Shown here: positions 9,592 to 17,243 of the stretch, piece after piece
Position numbering within the stretch: position 1 is the stretch's first letter
Layout: the number at the start of each line of letters is the position of its first letter
Source: Mycobacterium sp.
Lineage (GTDB): Bacteria > Actinomycetota > Actinomycetes > Mycobacteriales > Mycobacteriaceae
Length of the DNA stretch: 64,000 bases
NCBI RefSeq assembly: GCF_004298145.1
Contig: NZ_SCRH01000001.1
Span: 1-64,000, forward strand
Direction of reading: 5' to 3'
Notes under the pieces: model-generated
What the model was told of the DNA's origin: nothing
What the model saw: the letters and a program-made list of their open reading frames with translations, nothing else
Databases searched by the model: none
Position numbers and translations under genes: made by a program

Positions 9592-10458
9592 CTACTTCGT
9601 CAGCGTGAACTGGTTGACGTCGATGTATCCGGCGCGGAATGCGTTGGCGCAGCCGGTCAGGTATCGCATGTAGCGCCGGTAGACCACTTCGGACTGAATC
9701 GCGATGGCCTCGTCGTGGTGCGCCCGCAATGCCTCGGCCCAGCAGTCGAGCGTGCGGGCATAATGCAGCTGCAGCGACTGCCTGCGTTTCAGGTTGAAAC
9801 CCATCTTGGAGGCGTGGAACTCCACCATCTCGATCGCCGGCAACTGGCCGCCCGGGAAGATCTCGGTGGCGATGAATTCGTTGAAGCTCGTCTGTTCGTC
9901 GGACAGTTCCAGGCCATGTTCGACGATCTGCTGCGGGGTCAGCATGGTGATGCTGTGCAGCAGCATCACCCCGTCGTCGGGCAGGGTGCGATAGGCCATC
10001 GCGAAGAAGTCGTCGTAGCGGTCATACCCGAAATGCTCGAACGCGCCGATGGAGACGATCCGGTCCGCGGTTTCGTCGAACTCTTCCCAGCCGTGCAGCA
10101 GTACCCTCCTGCTGCGTTCGGTGTCCAGCGCGTCGAGGAGCTGCTGGACGTGTTCGGCCTGGTGTCTCGACAGGGTCAATCCGATGACGTTGACGTCGTA
10201 GTTTTCGATCGCGCGGCGCATGGTGGCGCCCCAGCCGCAGCCGACATCCAGCAGCGTCATCCCGGGCCGCAGACCCAGCTTGCCCAGCGACAGGTCCATC
10301 TTGCGCAGCTGCGCCTCTTCCAGCGGTATGTCCCGGTTGCGGTCCCAATACGCGCAGCTATAGGTCATGGTGGGATCGAGGAACAGCCGGAAGAAGTCGT
10401 CCGACAGGTCGTAGTGGGCCTGCACCTCCTCGAAGTGCGGCGTCAGGTTCTCTGCCAC
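9592..10458 (-). CDS. mycolic acid cyclopropane/methyl transferase, PcaA-like paralogue
   Basis: 288 residues of the SAM-dependent mycolic acid methyltransferase family (CmaA, PcaA, MmaA, UmaA). The SAM motif DVGCGWG is at residues 71-77, preceded by the family signature MTYSCAYW and followed by [11 protein letters not shown]; the C-terminus ends VNQFTLTK as in the family. The opening, LTPHFEEVQAHYDLSDDFF, is closest by eye to PcaA, which adds the proximal cis-cyclopropane of alpha-mycolates. The true substrate cannot be read from sequence. GTG 10458 is chosen because GAAAGGCGGG precedes it at a suitable distance. In M. tuberculosis no such gene sits between recC and echA3, so this is an extra, displaced family member; it is not in the mmaA cluster at 22735. 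Confidence 0.88.
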   Translation of the reverse strand: MAENLTPHFEEVQAHYDLSDDFFRLFLDPTMTYSCAYWDRNRDIPLEEAQLRKMDLSLGKLGLRPGMTLLDVGCGWGATMRRAIENYDVNVIGLTLSRHQAEHVQQLLDALDTERSRRVLLHGWEEFDETADRIVSIGAFEHFGYDRYDDFFAMAYRTLPDDGVMLLHSITMLTPQQIVEHGLELSDEQTSFNEFIATEIFPGGQLPAIEMVEFHASKMGFNLKRRQSLQLHYARTLDCWAEALRAHHDEAIAIQSEVVYRRYMRYLTGCANAFRAGYIDVNQFTLTK

Positions 10459-10681
10459 GGCGGGCACCCGCCTTTCTGACTCGGGGCCATTCAGCTGTTC
10501 ACGAGCGGGTCGCACGGTTGGTTCACCAGGGCTTCCCGATATCGCAAAAAGCAAACGTCGCCGGCCCTGCGGGCGAGCCTCGTCAGAACTCGGGAAAACA
10601 GCTGCCGGGAAGTACACCGCGGCCGCTGGTGAGAACGCGTGAAAAACCTTCGGCGACTTGTCGAGCCGTAAGCTGGCGGGC

Positions 10682-11431
10682 GTGCATGACCACCAGGGCG
10701 ATTACGGAATCGACGGGTCTTTCCACAAAGTCTCCGCACGAACCCAGGCGATAGGCATCGGCGCTCAGGCCGCCGCCCTGGCCGTGTGGGCGGGCATCAG
10801 CTGGGCGCGCGGCAAGCGGCTCAGGGCGGCGCTGGCCGCGGTGTCCAGCGCCGGGATCGCGGCCAACACGCTCCTGTACATGTATGCGACGCGGACCGGG
10901 AAATTCGTTGTGTGGGAACGGGTTCTGCGCGACCTGCGGCTCACGGGCGACGAAACGGTGCTCGACCTCGGGTGTGGGCGCGGTGCGGTGCTGCTGGCCG
11001 CGGCCAAACGGTTGCCGCGGGGCCGCGCGATCGGTGTGGACCTGTGGCAGGCGGACCAGACGGACAACTCGCAGCAGGCCACGCTGGCGAACGCGGTGGC
11101 CGAAGGCGTCGCCGACCGCGTCGAGGTGCACACCGCCGACATGACCGCGCTGCCGCTGGCCGACGAGAGCGTCGACGTGATCGTGAGCAACCTGGCCATC
11201 CACAACATCGGCGGCCACACCGGCCGGCGGCAGGCGCTCGACGAGGCCGTACGCGTGCTGCGACCGGGTGGCCGGCTGGCGATCGCCGACCTCTGGGAGA
11301 CGCGTCAGCACGCCGCGCGGCTGCGCGAACTGGGCTGGCGCAGCGTGCGACGGCGCAACCTCGGTTGGCGCATGTGGTACGGCGGCCCCTGGTTCTCCAC
11401 GCGGCTGGTCACCGCGACCAAACCGGGCTGA
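10682..11431 (+). CDS. class I SAM-dependent methyltransferase with N-terminal membrane anchor
   Basis: 249 residues from GTG 10682. Two hydrophobic segments (about residues 22-41 and 48-69) precede a Rossmann methyltransferase domain with motif I DLGCGRG at 95-101, acidic motif VDLWQAD and motif IV-like DVIVSNLAIHNIGG. This suggests a membrane-bound enzyme acting on a lipid or other envelope small molecule; the substrate is unknown. A TTG at 10658 would add eight residues without clear support. It is transcribed divergently from the PcaA-like gene across a 223-base gap and runs toward cynS, 39 bases downstream, so the three plus-strand genes may be one transcript. Confidence 0.78.
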   Translation: MHDHQGDYGIDGSFHKVSARTQAIGIGAQAAALAVWAGISWARGKRLRAALAAVSSAGIAANTLLYMYATRTGKFVVWERVLRDLRLTGDETVLDLGCGRGAVLLAAAKRLPRGRAIGVDLWQADQTDNSQQATLANAVAEGVADRVEVHTADMTALPLADESVDVIVSNLAIHNIGGHTGRRQALDEAVRVLRPGGRLAIADLWETRQHAARLRELGWRSVRRRNLGWRMWYGGPWFSTRLVTATKPG

Positions 11432-11470
11432 GGCGTGGGCTCGCGCGCGGGCGGTGCAATGCTGATACGC

Positions 11471-11923
11471 ATGACGAGAAACGAACTCACCGAACAGATC
11501 GTCGTCGCGCGCCTGGCCAAGGGGCTGACGTGGCAACAGCTGGCCGACGCCATCGGCGCACCGGTGGTGTGGACCACCGCCGCGTTGCTCGGACAGCATC
11601 CGATTCCGGTCGAGCAGGCCAAGGTCCTGGCCGAGATGCTCGGCCTCGACCAGTCCGCGGTGCCGGTGCTGGCCGCGGCCCCCATGCGAGGCGGCCTGCC
11701 CAGCGCGGTGCCGACCGACCCGACCGTCTACCGCTTCTACGAGGCCCTGCAGGTGTACGGCGGCGCCCTCAAGGAGCTGATCGCCGAACAGTTCGGCGAC
11801 GGAATCATGAGCGCCATTAACTTCAGCGTCGACCTACAGAAGAAGCCGCACCCGTCCGGCGACCGCGTCGTGGTCACCTTCGACGGGAAATTCCTTCCCT
11901 ATCAATGGGTTTCGTCGGAGTAG
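11471..11923 (+). CDS. cynS: cyanate hydratase (cyanase)
   Basis: 150 residues; cyanase converts cyanate and bicarbonate to ammonia and two CO2 (via carbamate). The N-terminal helix-turn-helix-like domain is followed by the catalytic domain. The three catalytic residues are visible in conserved surroundings: Arg88 and Glu91 in VYRFYEALQVYG, and Ser114 in FGDGIMSAINF (E. coli Arg96, Glu99, Ser122). The enzyme is normally a decamer in the cytosol. ATG 11471 gives the usual family length; an in-frame ATG at 11459 would add four residues. No carbonic anhydrase (cynT) or cyanate transporter is next to it. The patatin gene starts three bases after its stop. Confidence 0.95.
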   Translation: MTRNELTEQIVVARLAKGLTWQQLADAIGAPVVWTTAALLGQHPIPVEQAKVLAEMLGLDQSAVPVLAAAPMRGGLPSAVPTDPTVYRFYEALQVYGGALKELIAEQFGDGIMSAINFSVDLQKKPHPSGDRVVVTFDGKFLPYQWVSSE

Positions 11924-11926
11924 CGG

Positions 11927-12931
11927 ATGGTGTCCAACACGCACGAGCCGAAACCCGTTGACCTCGTGCTGTCCGGCGGGGGCGTGAAGTTCATCGGTCT
12001 GGTGGGCGCCATCGTCGCGCTGATGGATGCCGGGTATTCGATCAAGAGGGTGTCGGGGGTCTCGGCCGGCTCGGTGGTCGCGGCGATCCTGGCGGCCGGA
12101 TCCATCGGGTCCCAGCTGACCGGCGCGCAGGTCAAAGAGCTCGCCTTCTCGGTCCCGCTCCATAAGTGGCGCGACGCCCGACCCGTCCCCTATCTCGGTG
12201 CGGCCTGGGGGCTGGTGACCGAGACGAGCATGTACCGCGGCGACGTCGCCCACGACTGGATTCGCAGCGAGTTGAGGAACTTCGGGGTCACCTCCTTCGG
12301 CGATCTGCACCTCGACGAGGACGACCTGGTCGAAGGGCGGCGGGACAGGCTGGTGGTCACCGTTGCCGACGTGACCGCGGCCCAGCTGGTGCGGTTCCCG
12401 TGGGACTATCGGCGGCTCTACGGTCTGGACCCCGATGAGCAGCCGGTGGCCGACGCGGTGCGCGCCTCGATGGCGATTCCCTTCTTTTATCGCCCGGTCA
12501 AGCTGACCGGCGCCGACGGCACGACGTCCACCCTCGTCGACGGCGGTGTGCTGTCGAATTTCCCCGTCGACACCTTCGACCGGCGCGACGGCAGGGCGCC
12601 GGCCTGGCCCACCTTCGGGATCACGGTCCTGCCGAGGCTGACCGAGGGCCTGGGTGCGGTGATGCCGGCCCTGAAACCGTTGCGCTTCTTCGAGCAGACG
12701 GCATTGCTGGAAAGCCTGCTCACCACCATGCTGGCCGGCCACGACCAGACCCATCTCAGCCAGCCGTGGGTTGCGGCGCGCGCCATCGCGGTCGAATCGA
12801 CCGATGTCGGCGTGCTCGACTTCGCCACCTCCAGGGGCCGGCTCGAAGAGCTCTATGAGAGCGGCTATGCGGCGGCGCAGGCCTTCCTGTCGACGTGGGA
12901 TTGGCCGGCTTATCTGGACCGGTTCCGGTAA
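11927..12931 (+). CDS. patatin-like phospholipase
   Basis: 334 residues. The serine nucleophile lies in GVSAG (Ser46) and the catalytic Asp in LVDGG (Asp205), giving the patatin Ser-Asp dyad; the N-terminal oxyanion motif reads SGGGVKF, with Phe where a Gly is usual (GGGxKG). No signal peptide is seen, so it probably acts on lipids from the cytosolic side. Only three bases separate it from cynS, so the two are almost certainly co-transcribed. The link between cyanate detoxification and lipid hydrolysis is not obvious. It converges on echA3; a 12-bp inverted repeat lies between them. Confidence 0.88.
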   Translation: MVSNTHEPKPVDLVLSGGGVKFIGLVGAIVALMDAGYSIKRVSGVSAGSVVAAILAAGSIGSQLTGAQVKELAFSVPLHKWRDARPVPYLGAAWGLVTETSMYRGDVAHDWIRSELRNFGVTSFGDLHLDEDDLVEGRRDRLVVTVADVTAAQLVRFPWDYRRLYGLDPDEQPVADAVRASMAIPFFYRPVKLTGADGTTSTLVDGGVLSNFPVDTFDRRDGRAPAWPTFGITVLPRLTEGLGAVMPALKPLRFFEQTALLESLLTTMLAGHDQTHLSQPWVAARAIAVESTDVGVLDFATSRGRLEELYESGYAAAQAFLSTWDWPAYLDRFR

Positions 12932-12999
12932 GCCGTGTCCCGGCGGGTGAAGTGACGGGCCGGCGTGTACGTGTCAGACTGGCGGCGAGGAGGCGAAGT

Positions 13000-13034
13000 G
13001 AACGCGGTGGCGGCTTTATGCGGCCACCGCGTTC
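13000..13034. terminator. inverted repeat between convergent genes, probable bidirectional terminator
   Basis: GAACGCGGTGGC (13000-13011) pairs perfectly with GCCACCGCGTTC (13023-13034) around an 11-base loop. It sits between the convergent patatin and echA3 genes. There is no clear T-run on either side, which is common for mycobacterial terminators, so function is inferred from position and stem quality. Confidence 0.5.
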
Positions 13035-13144
13035 GCCGTTTCAGTTCATCAGCACCTGCGGTGAAAACTCTTTGAGCATCGCGTTGGCGAGGACTTCCCC
13101 GGCGGCGGCCCCCGAAACCACCTCAGGCGGATCCGCCGCGCGGC

Positions 13145-13840
13145 CTACATCCCGAATTCGGCTTCGATCCCGTCGATGCCGGCTCGGATGGCCGCCAGGG
13201 CGTCGGCGCGGGCGCGCAGCTTGGTGGCGGCGTGGGCGCCCCGATTGAGGCCGGCGAATTCGATTGCGGCTTCCTCGGCGCGGTCGATAACCATCTCGGG
13301 CAGCACGATCTCATCGATAAAGCCCGCGGCAAGGGCGGTTTCACCGAAGAACGTTTTGGCCAGCCCGGCGGCCTGCTGGTATCCCGACGGCGTCAGCCGC
13401 AGCTTCATGATCTCGCACGCCGCGTAGGGGATGACCATGCCGATCGCGACCTCATTGGCCTGGATGTTGTAGGCGTGAGCGGCCACCCGGTGATCGCCCG
13501 ACGACAACAGGAACGCCCCCATCGCGATCGCATGGCCGGTGCACGCCATCACCACCGGCCTCGGATAAGACAGCAGGCGGTACGCCAGCTCGAACCCGCC
13601 TCGCAGCATGTCGATCGCGGGCTGCACCTCACCGGAGGTGAGGACCTTCAGGTCGAAGCCCCCGCTGAACACCCGCTCATTGCCGGTGATCACCAGCGCC
13701 CCGGCGTCGTCCCGATCGGCCTGGTCGATCGCGTCGCCCAGGGCCCGCTGCATGGTCGGACCCAGCGCATTGACCTTGCCGTCGTCCATCCTGATGACGG
13801 CGACGGAGTCCTTGGTGCTGTAGTGGACCGGGGCGGTCAT
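13145..13840 (-). CDS. echA3: enoyl-CoA hydratase/isomerase family protein EchA3
   Basis: 231 residues of the crotonase superfamily. The oxyanion-hole-forming segments are ERVFSGGFDLKVL and TGHAIAMGAFLLSSGDHRVA. The family hydrates enoyl-CoA or isomerises related thioesters in the cytosol. In place of the two classical hydratase glutamates, residues around NEVAIGMVIPYAA differ, so the exact reaction is uncertain. ATG 13840 is chosen because AAGGAG stands just upstream; a longer start 27 codons earlier is less likely. Position next to recBCD on one side and a membrane protein on the other matches echA3 (Rv0632c) of M. tuberculosis. Confidence 0.88.
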   Translation of the reverse strand: MTAPVHYSTKDSVAVIRMDDGKVNALGPTMQRALGDAIDQADRDDAGALVITGNERVFSGGFDLKVLTSGEVQPAIDMLRGGFELAYRLLSYPRPVVMACTGHAIAMGAFLLSSGDHRVAAHAYNIQANEVAIGMVIPYAACEIMKLRLTPSGYQQAAGLAKTFFGETALAAGFIDEIVLPEMVIDRAEEAAIEFAGLNRGAHAATKLRARADALAAIRAGIDGIEAEFGM

Positions 13841-13856
13841 GGCTTGCTCCTTGCCG

Positions 13857-14690
13857 TCACGCGGGCTGGCCGTGGTGTTTGCCCAAATCGCCTTCGGCGT
13901 TACTCCAGCGCAGGCTGACATCGGTGGGTTCGTCGATTTGGCGGGTGCGCCATCTGTCTTGGGTTTCTCGGACCGCCGCGTTGATCCGCTCGATCTCGCT
14001 GCGGAAGACCTCGGGCCGGGTCTCCTTGCTGGCGTAGTGGAAATAGGTCAGCAGGCCGCGCAGCAGCTCCAGCTTCTCCTTTTCCCGCTTCGCCAGGTCA
14101 TGGGTGGTCATCAACTCGATGCGCTGGACGGGAGGCAGCGCATCCCAGTCCAGCACCACCTCGGTGCGCAGCGGAGAGCGTTCGCGCTGCCAGAACCGCA
14201 GGCCGCGCGGCCGATCGGGCCGGTCGTAGTAGCTGACGGTGCCGGTGAAGCGCGATTCGATACCACTGCCGATTTCGGCGCGGTCGAGCGCGGAATCCCA
14301 CACCATCCGCCATTCCTGACCGGGTGCGAGCACCGGCAACTCGCGGGGCAGCCGCAATTCGACGACGTCGGCGTAGCCGTCGGCGGCGCTTTCGTATTCG
14401 GCCACCGTCGGCGGATTGACGAACGAGAACTCGATGTCGTAGGCCGCGGTCTGACCGAAGTTGCGGACCACCAGTTCGATCACGTGCCAGTCGGCGGGAT
14501 GCGGTTCCATGAACACCCCGACGTGCGGGCGGGTTTGCTCCGCCGCCGCGCGGCGATTGCGGGTGATCTGGCTGTTGGTGAAGACCAGCGTGACGACGGC
14601 GAGGGCGATCGCCGCCCACGCCGCCCACGCAATCCAGGTGCTGGACCCGACGTGCGTGACCTCATGCCAGCTGTCCTGGATCCAACCCAT
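13857..14690 (-). CDS. conserved membrane-anchored hypothetical protein (Rv0633c-like)
   Basis: 277 residues. One hydrophobic segment near the N-terminus (WIAWAAWAAIALAVVTLVF) is followed by a soluble domain that starts ITRNRRAAAEQTRPHVGVF and contains LVVRNFGQTAAYDIEF, a beta-rich wording seen in many proteins of unknown function. A basic C-terminal region (DLAKREKEKLELLRG) is probably helical. ATG 14690 follows a G-rich stretch; GTG 14699 in the same frame is an alternative. The gene lies 16 bases upstream of echA3 on the same strand, as Rv0633c does in M. tuberculosis. No function is recognised. Confidence 0.72.
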   Translation of the reverse strand: MGWIQDSWHEVTHVGSSTWIAWAAWAAIALAVVTLVFTNSQITRNRRAAAEQTRPHVGVFMEPHPADWHVIELVVRNFGQTAAYDIEFSFVNPPTVAEYESAADGYADVVELRLPRELPVLAPGQEWRMVWDSALDRAEIGSGIESRFTGTVSYYDRPDRPRGLRFWQRERSPLRTEVVLDWDALPPVQRIELMTTHDLAKREKEKLELLRGLLTYFHYASKETRPEVFRSEIERINAAVRETQDRWRTRQIDEPTDVSLRWSNAEGDLGKHHGQPA

Positions 14691-14760
14691 GGAATCCACC
14701 CCCCGCTTATATCACAGGGCCGGGCGCCGAAGGGTCACCATCGAGTGATCACCGCGACGC

Positions 14761-15474
14761 TCAGCCGCCCATCAGCATCCGCCATTGGTCAAGGTCCGCG
14801 GCCCGATACACATAGTTGGAACGCTTGACGTCCGACAGCGAGGCACTCGGTTCAGCCGAATACCAATGCCCCGGAAACACCATCGGGTCACCGGGAAGGG
14901 TCGCGAGCCGCTGCAGGCTGCGGTACATCTCGTCGGAGTCGCCGCCGGGGAAGTCGGTGCGCCCGCAGCCCTCCAAGAACAACGTGTCACCGGCGACCAG
15001 GCGGCCGTCGAGCAGAAAACACTGGCTGCCCGGGGTGTGGCCGGGGGTATGCAGCAACTCGATCTCGATATCGCCGATGCTGACCTTGTCATGGTTCTCG
15101 TGTGCGGTCAGGTCGCCCAGACCGATCCCGGTGACTCGCGAAACCCACAGCGCCTCATGGGTATTGACGTGCACCGGCACCGACGCCCGTTCCAGCAGTT
15201 CCGCCAGGCCCTGCAGCGAGAAGCCCATCATCGATCCGCCCACATGGTCGGGGTGGTGGTGGGTCACCAGCACCCCGGACAGACGCATGCCGTCGGCCTC
15301 GAGGGTGTCGATGAGATCACCGGCGGCATATGCCGGGTCGACGACCACGCAGTCCCCGGTTTGCCGGTCGCCGATCAGGTAGGCGAAGTTGCGCATCTGG
15401 GTCGCGACCATGTCGTCGGCGGCGAAGTCGCGACCGGAGAGCAGTTGACGAAAGTACAGCCGGTCTTGTGACAC
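14761..15474 (-). CDS. MBL-fold hydrolase, glyoxalase II-like
   Basis: 237 residues with the metallo-beta-lactamase motif THHHPDH at 71-77, and further metal ligands in LLHTPGHTPGS, LVAGDTLFLEGCGR and FPGHWY. This set is that of hydroxyacylglutathione hydrolase-like (glyoxalase II) enzymes, which cleave thioesters; in mycobacteria the thiol partner would be mycothiol rather than glutathione, or the enzyme may be a persulfide-type relative. It corresponds to Rv0634c. The start is GTG 15474, and a TAATCT hexamer lies exactly six bases upstream, which suggests a leaderless message. Confidence 0.88.
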   Translation of the reverse strand: MSQDRLYFRQLLSGRDFAADDMVATQMRNFAYLIGDRQTGDCVVVDPAYAAGDLIDTLEADGMRLSGVLVTHHHPDHVGGSMMGFSLQGLAELLERASVPVHVNTHEALWVSRVTGIGLGDLTAHENHDKVSIGDIEIELLHTPGHTPGSQCFLLDGRLVAGDTLFLEGCGRTDFPGGDSDEMYRSLQRLATLPGDPMVFPGHWYSAEPSASLSDVKRSNYVYRAADLDQWRMLMGG

Positions 15475-15480
15475 GTCACC

Positions 15481-15486
15481 AGATTA
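15481..15486 (-). promoter_or_regulatory. -10 element, leaderless promoter for the glyoxalase II-like gene
   Basis: On the minus strand TAATCT is followed by six bases and then the GTG start at 15474. A TANNNT hexamer six to seven bases before the start codon is the usual arrangement of leaderless mycobacterial transcripts. No convincing -35 is visible. Confidence 0.45.
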
Positions 15487-15515
15487 GGACCCGGATCAGG
15501 GCGGGCCGCGGTGGG

Positions 15516-15521
15516 TATTGT
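15516..15521 (+). promoter_or_regulatory. -10 element, leaderless promoter for the VapB-like gene
   Basis: TATTGT is followed by six bases and the ATG at 15528. There is no Shine-Dalgarno between them, which fits a leaderless transcript. Confidence 0.45.
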
Positions 15522-15527
15522 TGGCGC

Positions 15528-15734
15528 ATGAGGAAGAAGGTCGAAATCGAGGTCGACCTCGATCTGGTCGATGAGGCGATCCGGCGCTTCCATCTCGCCG
15601 ACACACGTGAGGCCGTCAATCTCGCGTTGCGCACCCTGCTTCATGAAGACGATTCCATCGAAGAGGACGACGAGTACGACGAGTTCAGCGACCTCGACGC
15701 GTGGCAACCTCGCCGTACCGGCGGGAGCGGGTGA
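15528..15734 (+). CDS. VapB-like antitoxin, orphan (Rv0634A-like)
   Basis: 68 residues starting MRKKVEIEVDLDLVDEAIRR, with a ribbon-helix-helix-type beginning and LADTREAVNLALRTLLHEDD, the helix pattern of type II VapB antitoxins. The C-terminal half is strongly acidic (SIEEDDEYDEFSDLD). No PIN-domain toxin follows: the next feature is a tRNA gene, so it is an orphan. The ATG at 15528 directly follows a -10-like TATTGT with six bases between. It is divergent from the glyoxalase II-like gene. It could act on a toxin encoded elsewhere or be a stand-alone DNA-binding protein. Confidence 0.72.
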   Translation: MRKKVEIEVDLDLVDEAIRRFHLADTREAVNLALRTLLHEDDSIEEDDEYDEFSDLDAWQPRRTGGSG

Positions 15735-15818
15735 GCTGCGCGCCGGCCTCGTCGAGGGCCGAATGAGCCCGGCGTTTCGGGCGACCGCGGCGTGCCACCG
15801 CCCATCGGTACTCGTGGT

Positions 15819-15848
15819 TTGGTGCCGCTGCGAGCCAGGTTGTACCCT
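15819..15848 (+). promoter_or_regulatory. putative promoter for the tRNA-Thr gene
   Basis: TTGGTG (15819-15824) and TACCCT (15843-15848) are 18 bases apart. The -10 form TACCCT is like those of strong stable-RNA promoters in mycobacteria. The tRNA begins 38 bases downstream. Confidence 0.5.
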
Positions 15849-15885
15849 CTTTTAGGCCCGCGCGACTGATCGCTTCGGGTGAACG

Positions 15886-15958
15886 GCCCCCTTAGCTCAG
15901 TCGGTAGAGCGTTTCCATGGTAAGGAAAAGGTCAACGGTTCGATTCCGTTAGGGGGCT
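15886..15958 (+). tRNA. tRNA-Thr (anticodon GGT)
   Basis: 73 bases fold as a cloverleaf: acceptor GCCCCCT pairs with AGGGGGC, the D stem is GCTC/GAGC, the anticodon stem is TTTCC/GGAAA around loop ATGGTAA (anticodon GGT), and the T arm is AACGG-TTCGATT-CCGTT. The discriminator is T and no CCA is encoded. It stands with tRNA-Met before rpmG, as thrT and metT do in M. tuberculosis. Confidence 0.96.
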
Positions 15959-16009
15959 CGGCGGACGCCGAGCAGCGTGGCGGCCCCGACCCCAAAAGGG
16001 GTGGCCAGA

Positions 16010-16083
<74 letters not shown>

Positions 16084-16129
16084 CAACAGAACAGCACAGA
16101 TTTTTTTCAAGAATCGAGAGAGAACCGTC

Positions 16130-16297
16130 ATGGCGTCCAGTACCGACGTACGGCCGAAGATCACCTTGGCATGCGAGGTGTGCAAGCACCGCAACTACAT
16201 CACCAAGAAAAACCGCCGGAACGACCCGGACCGACTGGAGCTGAAGAAGTTCTGCCCCAACTGCGGTAAGCACCAGGCGCATCGGGAGACGCGCTAG
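16130..16297 (+). CDS. rpmG: 50S ribosomal protein L33
   Basis: 55 residues ([18 protein letters not shown]...), too short to be noticed in many ORF scans. L33 is a small protein of the large ribosomal subunit near the E site. Two CxxC pairs (CEVC and CPNC) make a zinc ribbon, so this is the zinc-containing C+ form; mycobacteria also have a C- form elsewhere. It follows the tRNA-Thr and tRNA-Met genes, and precedes hadA by 48 bases. The stop codon is immediately followed by CGGCGACCCGCC, related to the dispersed repeat described at 53904 and 59550. Confidence 0.96.
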
Positions 16298-16332
16298 CGG
16301 CGACCCGCCAGCGCTTATTCCGATTGATTAGG

Positions 16333-16338
16333 TAGTTT
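16333..16338 (+). promoter_or_regulatory. -10 element, possible leaderless promoter for hadA
   Basis: TAGTTT is seven bases before the hadA GTG at 16346, with no Shine-Dalgarno between. This fits a leaderless start for the hadABC message, independent of rpmG. Confidence 0.42.
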
Positions 16339-16345
16339 ACGAACC

Positions 16346-16825
16346 GTGCCGTTAACCGAAAGCATCGTCGGGATGCACTACCGCTATCCCGATCATTACG
16401 AGGTGGAGCGGGAGAAGATCCGCGAATACGCGGTCGCCGTGCAAAACGACACCCCGGCGTTTTTCGAGGAGAAGGCGGCCGCCGACCTCGGCTACAAGGG
16501 TTTGCTGGCCCCGCTGACGTTTGTTTGCGTGTTCGGCTACACGGCGCAGATGGCGTTCTTCAAGTACGCCAAGGTCGCCGTCCAGGACGCGCAGGTCGTT
16601 CAGGTCGACCAGGTGCTGAAATTTTTCGCGCCGCTGGTGGCCGGTGACAGGCTCTACTGCGACGTTTATGTGGACTCGGTGCGCGTGTCGCACGGCACCC
16701 AGATCATCGTCACGAAGAATGTCATCACCAATGAAGCCGGTGACGTCGTGCAAGAGACCTACACGACCCTGGCGGGCCGTGCCGGCGATGAGGGAGAAGA
16801 GGGGTTTACTGATGCCACTGCGTGA
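16346..16825 (+). CDS. hadA: (3R)-hydroxyacyl-ACP dehydratase subunit HadA (FAS-II)
   Basis: 159 residues with one hot-dog fold. HadA pairs with the catalytic HadB to dehydrate 3-hydroxyacyl-ACP during FAS-II elongation of meromycolic acids; HadA provides the hydrophobic channel for the acyl chain. Cys61 in LLAPLTFVCVFGY is conserved; in M. tuberculosis this cysteine is the known attachment site of activated thiacetazone and isoxyl. Translation begins at GTG 16346 and the stop overlaps hadB by 14 bases. Confidence 0.96.
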   Translation: MPLTESIVGMHYRYPDHYEVEREKIREYAVAVQNDTPAFFEEKAAADLGYKGLLAPLTFVCVFGYTAQMAFFKYAKVAVQDAQVVQVDQVLKFFAPLVAGDRLYCDVYVDSVRVSHGTQIIVTKNVITNEAGDVVQETYTTLAGRAGDEGEEGFTDATA

Positions 16826-17240
16826 GTTCAGCTCCGTGAAGGTGGGCGACCAGCTTCCGGAGAAGACCTACCCGTTGACCCGCCAGGATCTGGTGAATTA
16901 CGCGGGCGTTTCCGGTGACTTGAACCCGATCCACTGGGACGACGAGATCGCCAAGGTCGTCGGCCTGGATACCGCGATCGCGCACGGCATGCTGACCATG
17001 GGCATTGGCGGCGGTTATGTCACTTCGTGGATCGGTGATCCCGGGGCGGTCACCGAGTACAACGTGCGGTTCACCGCCGTGGTACCGGTGCCCAACGACG
17101 GCAAGGGCGCCGAGCTGATCTTCAGCGGCCGGGTGAAATCCGCCGATCCCGAGACCAAGTCCGTGACCATCGCGCTCACTGCCACCACCGGCGGCAAGAA
17201 GATCTTCGGCAGGGCGATCGCGTCCGCAACCCTGGCATAG
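16812..17240 (+). CDS. hadB: (3R)-hydroxyacyl-ACP dehydratase catalytic subunit HadB (FAS-II)
   Basis: 142 residues, the same length as the M. tuberculosis protein. The R-hydratase active site is visible as GDLNPIHWD, with Asp36 and His41. HadB supplies catalysis to both the HadAB (early) and HadBC (late) heterodimers of FAS-II. ATG 16812 lies inside the end of hadA, so translation is coupled, and hadC starts three bases after its stop. Confidence 0.97.
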   Translation: MPLREFSSVKVGDQLPEKTYPLTRQDLVNYAGVSGDLNPIHWDDEIAKVVGLDTAIAHGMLTMGIGGGYVTSWIGDPGAVTEYNVRFTAVVPVPNDGKGAELIFSGRVKSADPETKSVTIALTATTGGKKIFGRAIASATLA

Positions 17241-17243
17241 CTG

